Source: an uncultured Oscillospiraceae bacterium
GTDB taxonomy: Bacteria; Bacillota; Clostridia; Oscillospirales; Oscillospiraceae
Assembly: GCA_934569425.1 (NCBI GenBank)
Contig: CAKTKM010000100.1
Location: forward strand, 1 to 5,147
Length of the DNA: 5,147 bases
Direction: 5' to 3'
A program made the position numbers and the translations under genes. Positions within the stretch are counted from its first letter, which is position 1. Each line of letters starts with the position of its first letter. Under the pieces are notes generated by a model. It was not told the DNA's origin. It saw only the letters and a program-made list of their open reading frames with translations, and did no database searches. Positions 1 through 4,781 of the stretch are shown one piece after another.

Positions 1-150
1 GTTTTATTTGAACTCTGGGCTGGTTCAAATCAGCTCTGGCCGAAACGGGTCGGAATGTCCGCAACCCCTTGCGGCGCCTGGGTTTCCGGTCTTTCACAAA
101 GCGACCTGAAACGACCTGCTCCAGAGGTGAATCTGCCAAAGTCTTACAAC
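1..150. other. probable terminal segment of an integrated element next to a tRNA-Ser attachment site
   Basis: I see no convincing gene here. The segment abuts a tRNA fragment that lacks its 5' half, so it probably belongs to whatever displaced that half. Visible structure: an 8-bp inverted repeat, ATTTGAAC/GTTCAAAT (6-13 and 23-30); a compact hairpin with CCGCAA/TTGCGG arms (59-64 and 69-74) and a 4-base loop; and a direct repeat CGACCTG at 102-108 and 112-118, spaced exactly 10 bp. Repeats of this sort are common at integrase arm or excisionase sites near element ends, but no integrase is in view, so the element assignment is inference. Short open frames exist on both strands but have no ribosome-binding site. 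Confidence 0.45.
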
Positions 151-207
151 ACTCGAAATCAGTTTGCGGGCAACCGCACGTGGGTTCGAATCCCACCCGC
201 TGCGCCA
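151..207 (+). tRNA. 3' fragment of tRNA-Ser(CGA), probable attachment-site remnant
   Basis: Reading from the anticodon loop onward, every 3' element of a class II tRNA is present. These are loop CTCGAAA (152-158, anticodon CGA at 154-156), anticodon-stem 3' strand TCAGT (159-163), a long variable arm TGCGG-GCAA-CCGCA (165-178), T-arm GTGGG-TTCGAAT-CCCAC (180-196), acceptor 3' strand CCGCTGC (197-203), discriminator G204 and encoded CCA (205-207). The 5' strand needed to pair the anticodon stem (ACTGA) is absent; the bases there are CAACA. No GCAGCGG acceptor 5' strand or D-arm occurs upstream. The gene therefore cannot make a functional tRNA as it stands. A break at the anticodon loop is typical of tyrosine-recombinase integration into tRNA genes, which leaves such a displaced 3' end at the far side of the element. 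Confidence 0.85.
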
Positions 208-214
208 ATGCAGA

Positions 215-251
215 GATCCTGCCGGTCACGACCGGCGGGATCTTTTGTTTT
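215..251 (+). terminator. intrinsic terminator of the original tRNA-Ser gene
   Basis: A 12-bp stem (215-226 with 231-242, one G-T pair) and a CACG tetraloop are followed by TTTTGTTTT. It starts 8 bases after the CCA end, so it is the native terminator of the tRNA transcript, kept with the displaced 3' fragment. It would also insulate the downstream aldolase gene from transcription coming out of the presumed element. Confidence 0.88.
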
Positions 252-318
252 CCATGTCCCCATTCCTTCTTCCGTGCTTCCATACTTTTTTGATGCAGGC
301 CGCGCGCCAAATGACCTG

Positions 319-347
319 TTGCCTTGAAATGCAATATCTGCTACAAT
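319..347 (+). promoter_or_regulatory. sigma-A-type promoter of the aldolase gene
   Basis: A -35 box TTGCCT (319-324) and -10 box TACAAT (342-347) are separated by 17 bases. They match 4/6 and 5/6 of consensus. Predicted transcription start is near 354, giving a leader of roughly 33 bases with AAGGAGG at 373-379. It lies between the tRNA terminator and the aldolase start. Confidence 0.65.
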
Positions 348-386
348 TAAACCATTCCGACCAATGATCGATAAGGAGGAACGACC

Positions 387-1151
387 ATGCACAACACGCT
401 GAAAGAAAAGCTGGCTCAGGGCGTACGTCCTCTCGGCACCTTTGTCGGCACCGGCAGCGCCGCTGTCGTGGAATGTCTGGGCTGCGCCGGTCTGGATTTT
501 GTGATTCTGGACAACGAGCACAGCCCCGTGGAGGCGGAGACCACCGCCGCCATGGTGCGCGCCGCCCAGCTGCGGAACGTGACGCCTCTGGCCCGGGTAC
601 GCGAGATCAGCCGCCCCGCCATTTTGAAGCTGCTGGATGTGGGCGTGCAGGGGCTCATCATTCCCGATGTGCGCAGCGCGGAGGACGTGCGCCGCATCGT
701 GAACTACGCCAAATACGCGCCGGTGGGACAGCGGGGCTTCTGCCCCTCCCGCAAGGACGGCTGGGGAACCGACCCGCTTGGTACCACCGCGGATACCATG
801 GCGCACTTCAACGCCGAGACGCTGGTAATCCCCCAGTGCGAAACGGCGGAGGCGCTGGCGGACATTGAGACCATTGCCGCCATGAACGGCGTGGACGGTA
901 TTTTCATCGGCCCCTTTGACCTGTCCATCTCGCTGGGTATGCCCGCCGCCTTTGACGATCCCCGCTTCCAGGCGGCGCTAACGCGGATCCTCACCGCCTG
1001 CCGTGCCGCCGGAAAGCCCTGCCTGATCTTTGCCGGAGACGGCGCAGGCGCCGCCGCCCGCTTTGCGCAGGGCTACGACGGTGTTGCCATGGGACTGGAT
1101 GCCACACTGCTCATCGCCGGTGTCCGCGCCCAGATCAGCGCCGCCCGGTGA
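387..1151 (+). CDS. HpcH/HpaI-family class II aldolase
   Basis: This 254-residue protein belongs to the HpcH/HpaI aldolase/citrate-lyase family. These are metal-dependent TIM-barrel enzymes that cleave or form 2-keto-3-deoxy or 4-hydroxy-2-oxo acids, releasing pyruvate or a related keto acid. Family residues are in place: D-x-EH with the catalytic His45 (41-45), Arg70, the A-x-Y-x-P-x-G-x-RG motif (108-117), Glu152 in the Q-x-E metal motif and Asp178 in GPFDLS (175-180). These correspond to His45, Arg70, Glu149 and Asp175 of E. coli HpaI. Length is normal for the family (about 250-265). The ATG start has AAGGAGG 7 bases upstream, and no signal peptide or membrane segment is seen, so it is cytoplasmic. 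It appears monocistronic behind its own promoter. The exact substrate (HpaI-, GarL- or RhmA-like) cannot be told from the sequence, so no symbol is given. Confidence 0.92.
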   Translation: MHNTLKEKLAQGVRPLGTFVGTGSAAVVECLGCAGLDFVILDNEHSPVEAETTAAMVRAAQLRNVTPLARVREISRPAILKLLDVGVQGLIIPDVRSAEDVRRIVNYAKYAPVGQRGFCPSRKDGWGTDPLGTTADTMAHFNAETLVIPQCETAEALADIETIAAMNGVDGIFIGPFDLSISLGMPAAFDDPRFQAALTRILTACRAAGKPCLIFAGDGAGAAARFAQGYDGVAMGLDATLLIAGVRAQISAAR

Positions 1152-1166
1152 TCCCTCCCGGTCGCG

Positions 1167-1178
1167 AAATGATCATTT
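1167..1178. repeat. 12-bp perfect palindrome upstream of spoIIID
   Basis: AAATGATCATTT is a perfect palindrome 15 bases after the aldolase stop, directly followed by and overlapping a TATAAT hexamer (1179-1184). No good -35 lies 16-18 bases upstream. It could be an operator, a weak promoter element or chance in an AT-rich gap. Confidence 0.3.
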
Positions 1179-1214
1179 TATAATGGAAAAAACCTCTTCC
1201 CCGCCGCATGTTCC

Positions 1215-1244
1215 GTTCTTTTCCCGCCTGCGGGTTCATATAGT
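1215..1244 (+). promoter_or_regulatory. possible sigma-E-like promoter of spoIIID
   Basis: CATATAGT (1237-1244) agrees at 6 of 8 positions with the sigma-E -10 element known from Bacillus subtilis (CATACAHT). The region about 14 bases upstream, GTTCTTTT (1215-1222), is only a weak -35 match. B. subtilis spoIIID is transcribed by sigma-E in the mother cell, so this is the expected kind of promoter. The start point would fall near 1251, just ahead of the Shine-Dalgarno at 1256-1261, giving a very short leader. Evidence is pattern-level only. Confidence 0.35.
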
Positions 1245-1252
1245 GGTACTGC

Positions 1253-1519
1253 TTGAAGGAGTGGTGCGCTATCAAAGAGAATCTGGAGCGACGGGCCGAA
1301 GAGCTGGCCCTTTACCTGATAGAGAACCGGACGACGGTGCGGGCCGCCGCCAAAAAATTCGGCATCAGCAAATCCACCGTCCACAAAGACATCAGCGAAC
1401 GGCTGCCCCTGTATAACCGTTCGCTGTGGCTACAGGTCAAGGCGCTGCTGGATGAAAACAAGGCGCAGCGCCACATCCGCGGCGGCCTTGCCACCCGGCG
1501 GAAATATAAGGGGATATAA
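1253..1519 (+). CDS. spoIIID: sporulation transcriptional regulator SpoIIID
   Basis: SpoIIID is a small DNA-binding protein of the mother cell that tunes the sigma-E regulon and helps switch on sigma-K during endospore formation. The sequence shows its hallmarks: the helix-turn-helix T-V-R-A-A-A-K-K-F-G-I-S-K-S-T-V-H-K-D, then S-E-R-L-P, and the basic C-terminal RHIRGGLATRRKYK that contacts DNA. The given start is TTG1253 (88 residues), the only canonical start codon in frame, but no Shine-Dalgarno precedes it and its second codon begins AAGGAG (1256-1261). ATC1271, nine bases after that AAGGAG, would give an 82-residue protein starting (M)KENLERRAEEL, which fits the family N-terminus better. 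I favour ATC1271 biologically. It sits 101 bases after the aldolase stop without a clear intervening terminator, so read-through from that gene is possible, though family knowledge favours its own sigma-E promoter. Confidence 0.93.
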   Translation: MKEWCAIKENLERRAEELALYLIENRTTVRAAAKKFGISKSTVHKDISERLPLYNRSLWLQVKALLDENKAQRHIRGGLATRRKYKGI

Positions 1520-1546
1520 AAAGAGCGGTCGCTGACCGCTCTTTTT
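1520..1546. terminator. bidirectional intrinsic terminator between spoIIID and the DUF1846 gene
   Basis: AAAGAGCGGTC (1520-1530) and GACCGCTCTTT (1534-1544) form an 11-bp perfect stem around a GCT loop. T-runs follow on the plus strand and, through the A-run, on the minus strand. It starts right after the spoIIID stop and lies 17 bases past the stop of the convergent DUF1846 gene, so it can serve both transcripts. Confidence 0.92.
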
Positions 1547-1562
1547 ATCTGGAAAGATTCCT

Positions 1563-3044
1563 TTACTTATGATACAGCTTCTTGATCTCATACTTCGGCT
1601 CACAGCTGACGTTGATGCCCAGCCGCTTATACAGCTTGATGTCCTCCTCGGAGATGATCACGGTGAAGTGGGCATCGCAGCCCCGCAGCTTTGTCAGCTG
1701 CGCCTGCACCATGGCCGCCAGCGGATTGGTCAGTCCCGAGATCGCCAGCGCCAGCAGCACCTCGTCGGAATGCAGGCGGGGATTGTGGTGTCCCAGATAG
1801 TCGATCTTCATTTTGCTGATCGGCTCGATCACCGACGCGGGGATCAGATCCAGCTTGTGATCGATGCCCGCCAGATGCTTCAGCGCGTTCAGCAACAGCG
1901 CCGCCGACGCTCCCAGCAGCGAGGAGGTCTTCCCCGTCACCACCGTGCCGTCCGGCAGCGTCAGCGCACCGGCCACCGTGCCGGTCTCCTCCGCCTTCTT
2001 CTGGCTGGCCACCACGGCGCTGCACTGCTCCGGCGCCACGCCCGCCTGCTGCATCAGCAGCTCCAGCTTCCGCACCACGCTCTCGTCGCACTTGCCCTTC
2101 ACCCGGTCGCAGGCCGCGGTGTAATACCGCCGCACGATCTCGTGACGGCTGGCCTCCCGGCACACCTCGTCATCCACAATGGCAAAGCCCGCCATATTCA
2201 CGCCCATATCCGTGGGAGACTTATAGGGGGACGTCCCCTGGATCCGCTGGAACATGGCATTGAGAACCGGGAACACCTCCACGTCGCGGTTATAGTTGAC
2301 CGTCGTCTCGCCATAGGCCTCCAGATGGAAGGGATCGATCATATTCACATCGTTCAGATCGGCGGTAGCCGCCTCATAGGCCAGATTCACCGGGTGCTTC
2401 AGCGGCAGGTTCCACACCGGGAAGGTCTCATACTTGGCGTATCCCGCCCGGATCCCCCGCTTATGCTCGTGATACAGCTGGCTGAGACAGGTAGCCATTT
2501 TCCCGCTGCCGGGGCCGGGCGCCGTGACCACCACCACGCTGCGGCTGGTCTCAATGTACTCGTTGCGTCCCAGTCCCTCGTCGGACACCACATGGGTCAC
2601 ATCGGAGGGATACCCCGCGATGGGATAGTGCTTATAGCTCTTCACCCCCAGCGACTCCAGCCGCTTGATGAAGGCCTCGGCATTGGGCTGACCGGCATAC
2701 TGGGTAATGACCACGCTGCCCACATAGAAGCCCAGTGAGCGGAACACGTCGATGAGCCGCAGCACATCCTCGTCATAGGAGATCCCCAGATCCCCCCGCA
2801 TCTTGCTCTTTTCGATGTCTCCCGCGCAGATGGCCACCACGATCTCCACCTCGTCCTTCATGGTGCCCAGCATCCGGATCTTGCTGTCCGGTTGGAACCC
2901 CGGCAGCACGCGGCTGGCGTGATGGTCGTCAAACAGCTTCCCGCCGAACTCCAGATACAGCTTCCCGCCGAACTGGGCGCGGCGCTGGCGGATATGCTCC
3001 GCCTGCAAGGCCAAATACTTCTCGTTGTCAAAGCCTACTTTCAT
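1563..3044 (-). CDS. DUF1846 (UPF0371) family protein
   Basis: This 493-residue protein matches the DUF1846 family over its full length, and its function is not established. Typical signatures are the start MKVGFDNEKY, the segment GGKLYLEFGGKLFDD (26-40), YVGSVVITQYAGQP (107-120), a P-loop-like APGPGSGK (175-182), and the strongly conserved stretch around NLPLKHPVN (212-220) and DPFHLEAYG (237-245). The glycine-rich loop suggests nucleotide or phosphate binding, but that is inference. No signal peptide or membrane span is seen, so it should be cytoplasmic. The ATG at 3044 fits the family N-terminus. The ribosome-binding site is poor, with only a GGGGG run 9 bases upstream on the minus strand, unlike the AAGGAGG sites of its neighbours. 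It is transcribed alone, convergent with spoIIID and divergent from the 66-codon gene. Confidence 0.93.
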   Translation of the reverse strand: MKVGFDNEKYLALQAEHIRQRRAQFGGKLYLEFGGKLFDDHHASRVLPGFQPDSKIRMLGTMKDEVEIVVAICAGDIEKSKMRGDLGISYDEDVLRLIDVFRSLGFYVGSVVITQYAGQPNAEAFIKRLESLGVKSYKHYPIAGYPSDVTHVVSDEGLGRNEYIETSRSVVVVTAPGPGSGKMATCLSQLYHEHKRGIRAGYAKYETFPVWNLPLKHPVNLAYEAATADLNDVNMIDPFHLEAYGETTVNYNRDVEVFPVLNAMFQRIQGTSPYKSPTDMGVNMAGFAIVDDEVCREASRHEIVRRYYTAACDRVKGKCDESVVRKLELLMQQAGVAPEQCSAVVASQKKAEETGTVAGALTLPDGTVVTGKTSSLLGASAALLLNALKHLAGIDHKLDLIPASVIEPISKMKIDYLGHHNPRLHSDEVLLALAISGLTNPLAAMVQAQLTKLRGCDAHFTVIISEEDIKLYKRLGINVSCEPKYEIKKLYHK

Positions 3045-3073
3045 CCCAATATGCCCCCATTATTTAATATGGT

Positions 3074-3106
3074 GGGTATTATACCCCATCCCCCGTCCCA
3101 AAGGAA
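3074..3106 (-). promoter_or_regulatory. promoter of the DUF1846 gene with a palindrome over the -10 box
   Basis: On the minus strand a perfect TATAAT (3083 to 3078) lies about 33 bases before the ATG. The hexamer 17 bases upstream, TTCCTT (3106 to 3101), is a weak -35. The -10 is embedded in the inverted repeat GGGTAT-T-ATACCC (3074-3086), which could be a repressor or activator site. The -10 call is fairly secure; the operator is speculative. Confidence 0.5.
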
Positions 3107-3131
3107 GCGGTTTTCCCAAATTTCCCGCCCC

Positions 3132-3141
3132 GAACTATGTA
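3132..3141. repeat. 10-bp palindrome in the divergent intergenic region
   Basis: GAAATATTTC is a perfect palindrome between the divergent DUF1846 and 66-codon genes. It may be a regulator site, but such AT-rich palindromes arise easily by chance. Confidence 0.25.
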
Positions 3142-3175
3142 GAAATATTTCCTCGAATTTTAGCAAATCCCACCG

Positions 3176-3204
3176 TTGCTTTTTCCTCCGCAACGCGCTA
3201 TACT
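3176..3204 (+). promoter_or_regulatory. sigma-A-type promoter of the 66-codon gene
   Basis: TTGCTT (3176-3181) and TATACT (3199-3204) are 17 bases apart, with the start codon 33 bases downstream of the -10. The inverted repeat CGTTGC/GCAACG (3174-3179 and 3190-3195) spans the -35 and spacer and could be an operator. Confidence 0.6.
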
Positions 3205-3237
3205 GAAAAATACACCCCATTTTGAAGGAGGACGTCT

Positions 3238-3438
3238 ATGGATCCCTATCGCTTCCATATCATGTGGCGCCGCATCAACGAGGAGGAGTTCCGCGACTTC
3301 TTCCAGACCAACGATATTGCCGAGGCCAAGGATTTTGCCATGCGCCTGGCCTTTGACGAAACCAACGTGGTCTATGTGCAGGATGTCCGCCGTGACGAGC
3401 GTGTCCGCGATTTTGACGCGGAGATTTACAAAAAATAA
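3238..3438 (+). CDS. small protein of unknown function, 66 residues
   Basis: I do not recognise this protein. It is rich in charged residues: a likely helix (about residues 14-38, E-E-E-F-R-D-F-F...A-K-D-F-A-M-R-L), then a strand-like N-V-V-Y-V-Q-D-V and a charged tail ending in KK. No cysteine pairs, signal peptide or membrane segment are seen. It is well supported as a real gene. It has a plausible promoter, an AAGGAGG (3225-3231) 6 bases before the ATG, GC-rich codon use like its neighbours, and a strong terminator just after the stop. Divergent from the DUF1846 gene, with a shared 193-base control region. Confidence 0.8.
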   Translation: MDPYRFHIMWRRINEEEFRDFFQTNDIAEAKDFAMRLAFDETNVVYVQDVRRDERVRDFDAEIYKK

Positions 3439-3453
3439 CCATTCATACTTTTT

Positions 3454-3491
3454 TCGCCTCTGTCCACACTACGGACAGAGGTGATTTTTTT
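3454..3491 (+). terminator. terminator hairpin that contains the RBS of the next gene
   Basis: CCTCTGTCC (3457-3465) pairs with GGACAGAGG (3473-3481) around a 7-base loop. TCG (3454-3456) and TGA (3482-3484) extend it to 12 bp with one G-T pair, followed by seven T (3485-3491). The 3' arm includes AGAGGTGAT, the Shine-Dalgarno of the gene whose ATG starts at 3492. The same structure therefore ends the 66-codon transcript and can hide the next ribosome-binding site. Confidence 0.85.
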
Positions 3492-3719
3492 ATGGAAAAG
3501 CAGCCTTTCCCCCACGATGCCACACCGGATGTCCACGCCTTCTCCGCTCCGCCGGAGTCCACCCGTGACATCATCAACATGTACGGCACCTATAATATCC
3601 AGCCCACCGCCGACACCGATGATCTGTTTCCTCTCATCGCTCCGGGTCTGCCCCGGCAATGGCGGAACATGAAGCTGGACAAAACCGGCGTGGAAGCGAT
3701 CGATTCCTCTGCCGAATAG
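3492..3719 (+). CDS. small protein of unknown function, 75 residues
   Basis: I do not recognise this protein. It has a polar, proline-rich N-terminus (residues 1-24), then a more ordered-looking core with N-M-Y-G-T-Y-N-I-Q-P-T-A-D-T-D (about 29-43) and L-F-P-L-I-A-P-G-L-P (about 45-54), and an acidic end. No signal peptide, membrane span or cysteines are seen. Its Shine-Dalgarno AGAGGTGAT (3477-3485) is separated from the ATG by a T-run and lies inside the 3' arm of the preceding terminator. I find no good promoter of its own, so expression would need read-through plus opening of the hairpin. GC-rich codon use and the downstream terminator support a real gene, but less firmly than for its neighbour. 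The other two frames here are shadows. Confidence 0.68.
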   Translation: MEKQPFPHDATPDVHAFSAPPESTRDIINMYGTYNIQPTADTDDLFPLIAPGLPRQWRNMKLDKTGVEAIDSSAE

Positions 3720-3752
3720 AAGCACGAACCACTACGGGGCTTCTGTCTCTCC

Positions 3753-3791
3753 GAAAAGTGTCCGCCAAAAGCGGGCACTTTTCCCATTCAA
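3753..3791. terminator. intrinsic terminator after the 75-codon gene
   Basis: GAAAAGTGTCCGC (3753-3765) pairs with GCGGGCACTTTTC (3771-3783) over 13 bp with one G-T pair and a CAAAA loop. The T-run forms the lower stem, as in A-tract/T-tract terminators, so it could work in both directions. It isolates the following operon from upstream transcription. Confidence 0.75.
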
Positions 3792-3804
3792 ATTTCTTTT
3801 TACT

Positions 3805-3834
3805 TTGCTCATTTAAACTGCAACTCGGTATAAT
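3805..3834 (+). promoter_or_regulatory. upstream promoter P1 of the dehydratase operon
   Basis: TTGCTC (3805-3810) and a perfect TATAAT (3829-3834) are 18 bases apart. It lies 66 bases upstream of the stronger promoter, so the operon may have tandem start points. Confidence 0.45.
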
Positions 3835-3871
3835 CCACAAATAATTGTTAAAGAATTGTCATTATCCCTAA

Positions 3872-3889
3872 TTGACACAAATTTCACAA
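3872..3889. promoter_or_regulatory. possible Rex-like operator over the -35 box
   Basis: The 18 bases TTGACACAAATTTCACAA resemble the Rex consensus (TTGTGAA-N4-TTCACAA). The right half is perfect and the left half matches 4 of 7. Rex is the NADH/NAD+-sensing repressor of fermentation genes in many Firmicutes. The position over the -35 would block polymerase. The left half is partly dictated by the -35 box itself, so this is tentative. Confidence 0.3.
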
Positions 3890-3900
3890 GACTCTATAAT
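3872..3900 (+). promoter_or_regulatory. consensus promoter P2 of the dehydratase operon
   Basis: TTGACA (3872-3877) and TATAAT (3895-3900) are both perfect, with the ideal 17-base spacer. Predicted start is near 3907, giving a leader of about 50 bases. A promoter this strong usually needs repression, which fits the operator-like sequences overlapping it and following it. Confidence 0.9.
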
Positions 3901-3909
3901 AAGTAATAG

Positions 3910-3924
3910 ACTGGTAAGACCAGT
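3910..3924. promoter_or_regulatory. probable GntR/FadR-type operator just downstream of P2
   Basis: ACTGGT-AAG-ACCAGT is a perfect 6-bp inverted repeat with a 3-base centre, at about +4 to +18 from P2. It fits the TGGT-N3-ACCA pattern known for FadR-subfamily GntR regulators such as FadR, PdhR and LldR. Those respond to acyl-CoA, pyruvate or lactate. Position and pattern suggest a repressor site; the regulator is not in this window. In RNA it could form only a short hairpin. Confidence 0.5.
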
Positions 3925-3957
3925 TGATTCTCTTCACCCACTGAAAGGAGCGCCGCC

Positions 3958-4734
3958 ATGTATACGCTGGGCATTGACATCGGTTCCACCACCTCCAAGT
4001 GCGTCATACTGCAGGACGGCGCCTCCATCACCGCCAAGAGCCTACAGTTGGGCGGCCTCGGCACAGACGGCCCCGCCGACGCCCTTTCGCAGCTGTGGCG
4101 TGAGAGCGGCCTGAAGCGCGCCGACATGGCCCGCGTCATTGTCACCGGCTACGGCCGCAATAAATTCGAGGGCGCCGACGGCGAGGTCAGCGAGCTGACC
4201 TGCCACGCCTTAGGCGGCCGCTTCGTGTTTCCCGATCTGCGCACCGTCATCGACATCGGCGGACAGGATGCCAAGATCATCTCCCTGACTCCTGACGGCC
4301 GCATGAGCAACTTCATCATGAACGACAAATGTGCCGCCGGTACCGGCCGGTTTCTGGAGGTCATGGCCAATATCCTGCGGCTGGACATCGGCCAGTTAGG
4401 CGCCATCGCCGCCCAGAGCGATTCCCCCGCCGCCATTTCCAGTACCTGCACCGTCTTTGCCGAGTCCGAGGTCATCAGTCAGCTGGCCAACGGCGTCAAG
4501 CGAAGCGATCTGGTGGCCGGCATTTGCCAGAGCGTCGCCACCCGCGTGGCCTCCCTCGCCCGCCGCGCCGGTATCGTGGAGCGGGTGTGCATGTCCGGCG
4601 GCGTGGCCCGCAACGAGGCCGTCCGCCGCTATATGGCGCAGGCGCTGGATACGGACATCTCCTACGATCCGCTGGCGCAGTACTTCGGTGCCATCGGAGC
4701 GGCGCGGTATGCGTGGAAACAAGCCAATTCGTAA
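3958..4734 (+). CDS. hgdC: ATP-dependent activator of 2-hydroxyacyl-CoA dehydratase (component A, HgdC type)
   Basis: This 258-residue protein is an acyl-CoA dehydratase activase of the BadF/BadG/BcrA/HgdC ATPase family. As a homodimer with one bridging [4Fe-4S] cluster, it uses ATP hydrolysis to deliver one high-energy electron to the dehydratase and start its radical reaction. Seen in order: phosphate-1 loop GIDIGSTTSK (5-14), DIGGQDAK (99-106), cluster ligand Cys125 in NDKCAAGTGRF, cluster ligand Cys164 in SSTCTVFAESE, and adenosine motif MSGGVARN (212-219). The two cysteines correspond to Cys127 and Cys166 of Acidaminococcus fermentans HgdC. Length is normal (about 260). ATG has AAAGGAG 7 bases upstream. 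It is cytoplasmic and strictly anaerobic in the known family. It lies 47 bases ahead of the dehydratase alpha subunit in the usual activator-alpha-beta order. The symbol denotes the type; hadI or fldI are equally possible. Confidence 0.95.
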   Translation: MYTLGIDIGSTTSKCVILQDGASITAKSLQLGGLGTDGPADALSQLWRESGLKRADMARVIVTGYGRNKFEGADGEVSELTCHALGGRFVFPDLRTVIDIGGQDAKIISLTPDGRMSNFIMNDKCAAGTGRFLEVMANILRLDIGQLGAIAAQSDSPAAISSTCTVFAESEVISQLANGVKRSDLVAGICQSVATRVASLARRAGIVERVCMSGGVARNEAVRRYMAQALDTDISYDPLAQYFGAIGAARYAWKQANS

Positions 4735-4781
4735 GCAAATACCATTGATATATGAGGACAGAACAACAAGGAGGAAAGAGC

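Noticed and set aside
1..207. tRNA-Ser split by a group I intron in the anticodon loop
   Set aside because: The base before the break is not the intron-terminal G, I see no group I core, and no 5' tRNA half is in the window. The upstream 150 bases are too short to judge fully, but integration explains the data more simply.
55..327. 90- and 74-codon plus-strand frames across the tRNA fragment and terminator
   Set aside because: They read through a tRNA remnant and its terminator (WVRIPPAAP is translated T-arm), and have no Shine-Dalgarno.
159..806. 215-codon open frame on the minus strand ending in GGIRTHVRLPAN
   Set aside because: It is antisense to the aldolase gene and runs into the tRNA fragment. 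The GGIRTH-like tail is the well-known false protein made by translating tRNA T-arm sequence backwards.
1223..1234. CCCGC-CT-GCGGG hairpin as a terminator for the aldolase gene
   Set aside because: The loop of two bases is too tight, the stem is short and no T-run follows.
1569..2738. 389-codon plus-strand frame
   Set aside because: It is a GC-driven shadow antisense to the DUF1846 gene, full of H/R/Q/L low-complexity residues and without a ribosome-binding site.
3718..3744. AGAAGC/GCTTCT hairpin after the 75-codon gene
   Set aside because: It has only 6 bp with a 15-base loop and no T-run; the stronger terminator at 3753-3783 explains the region.
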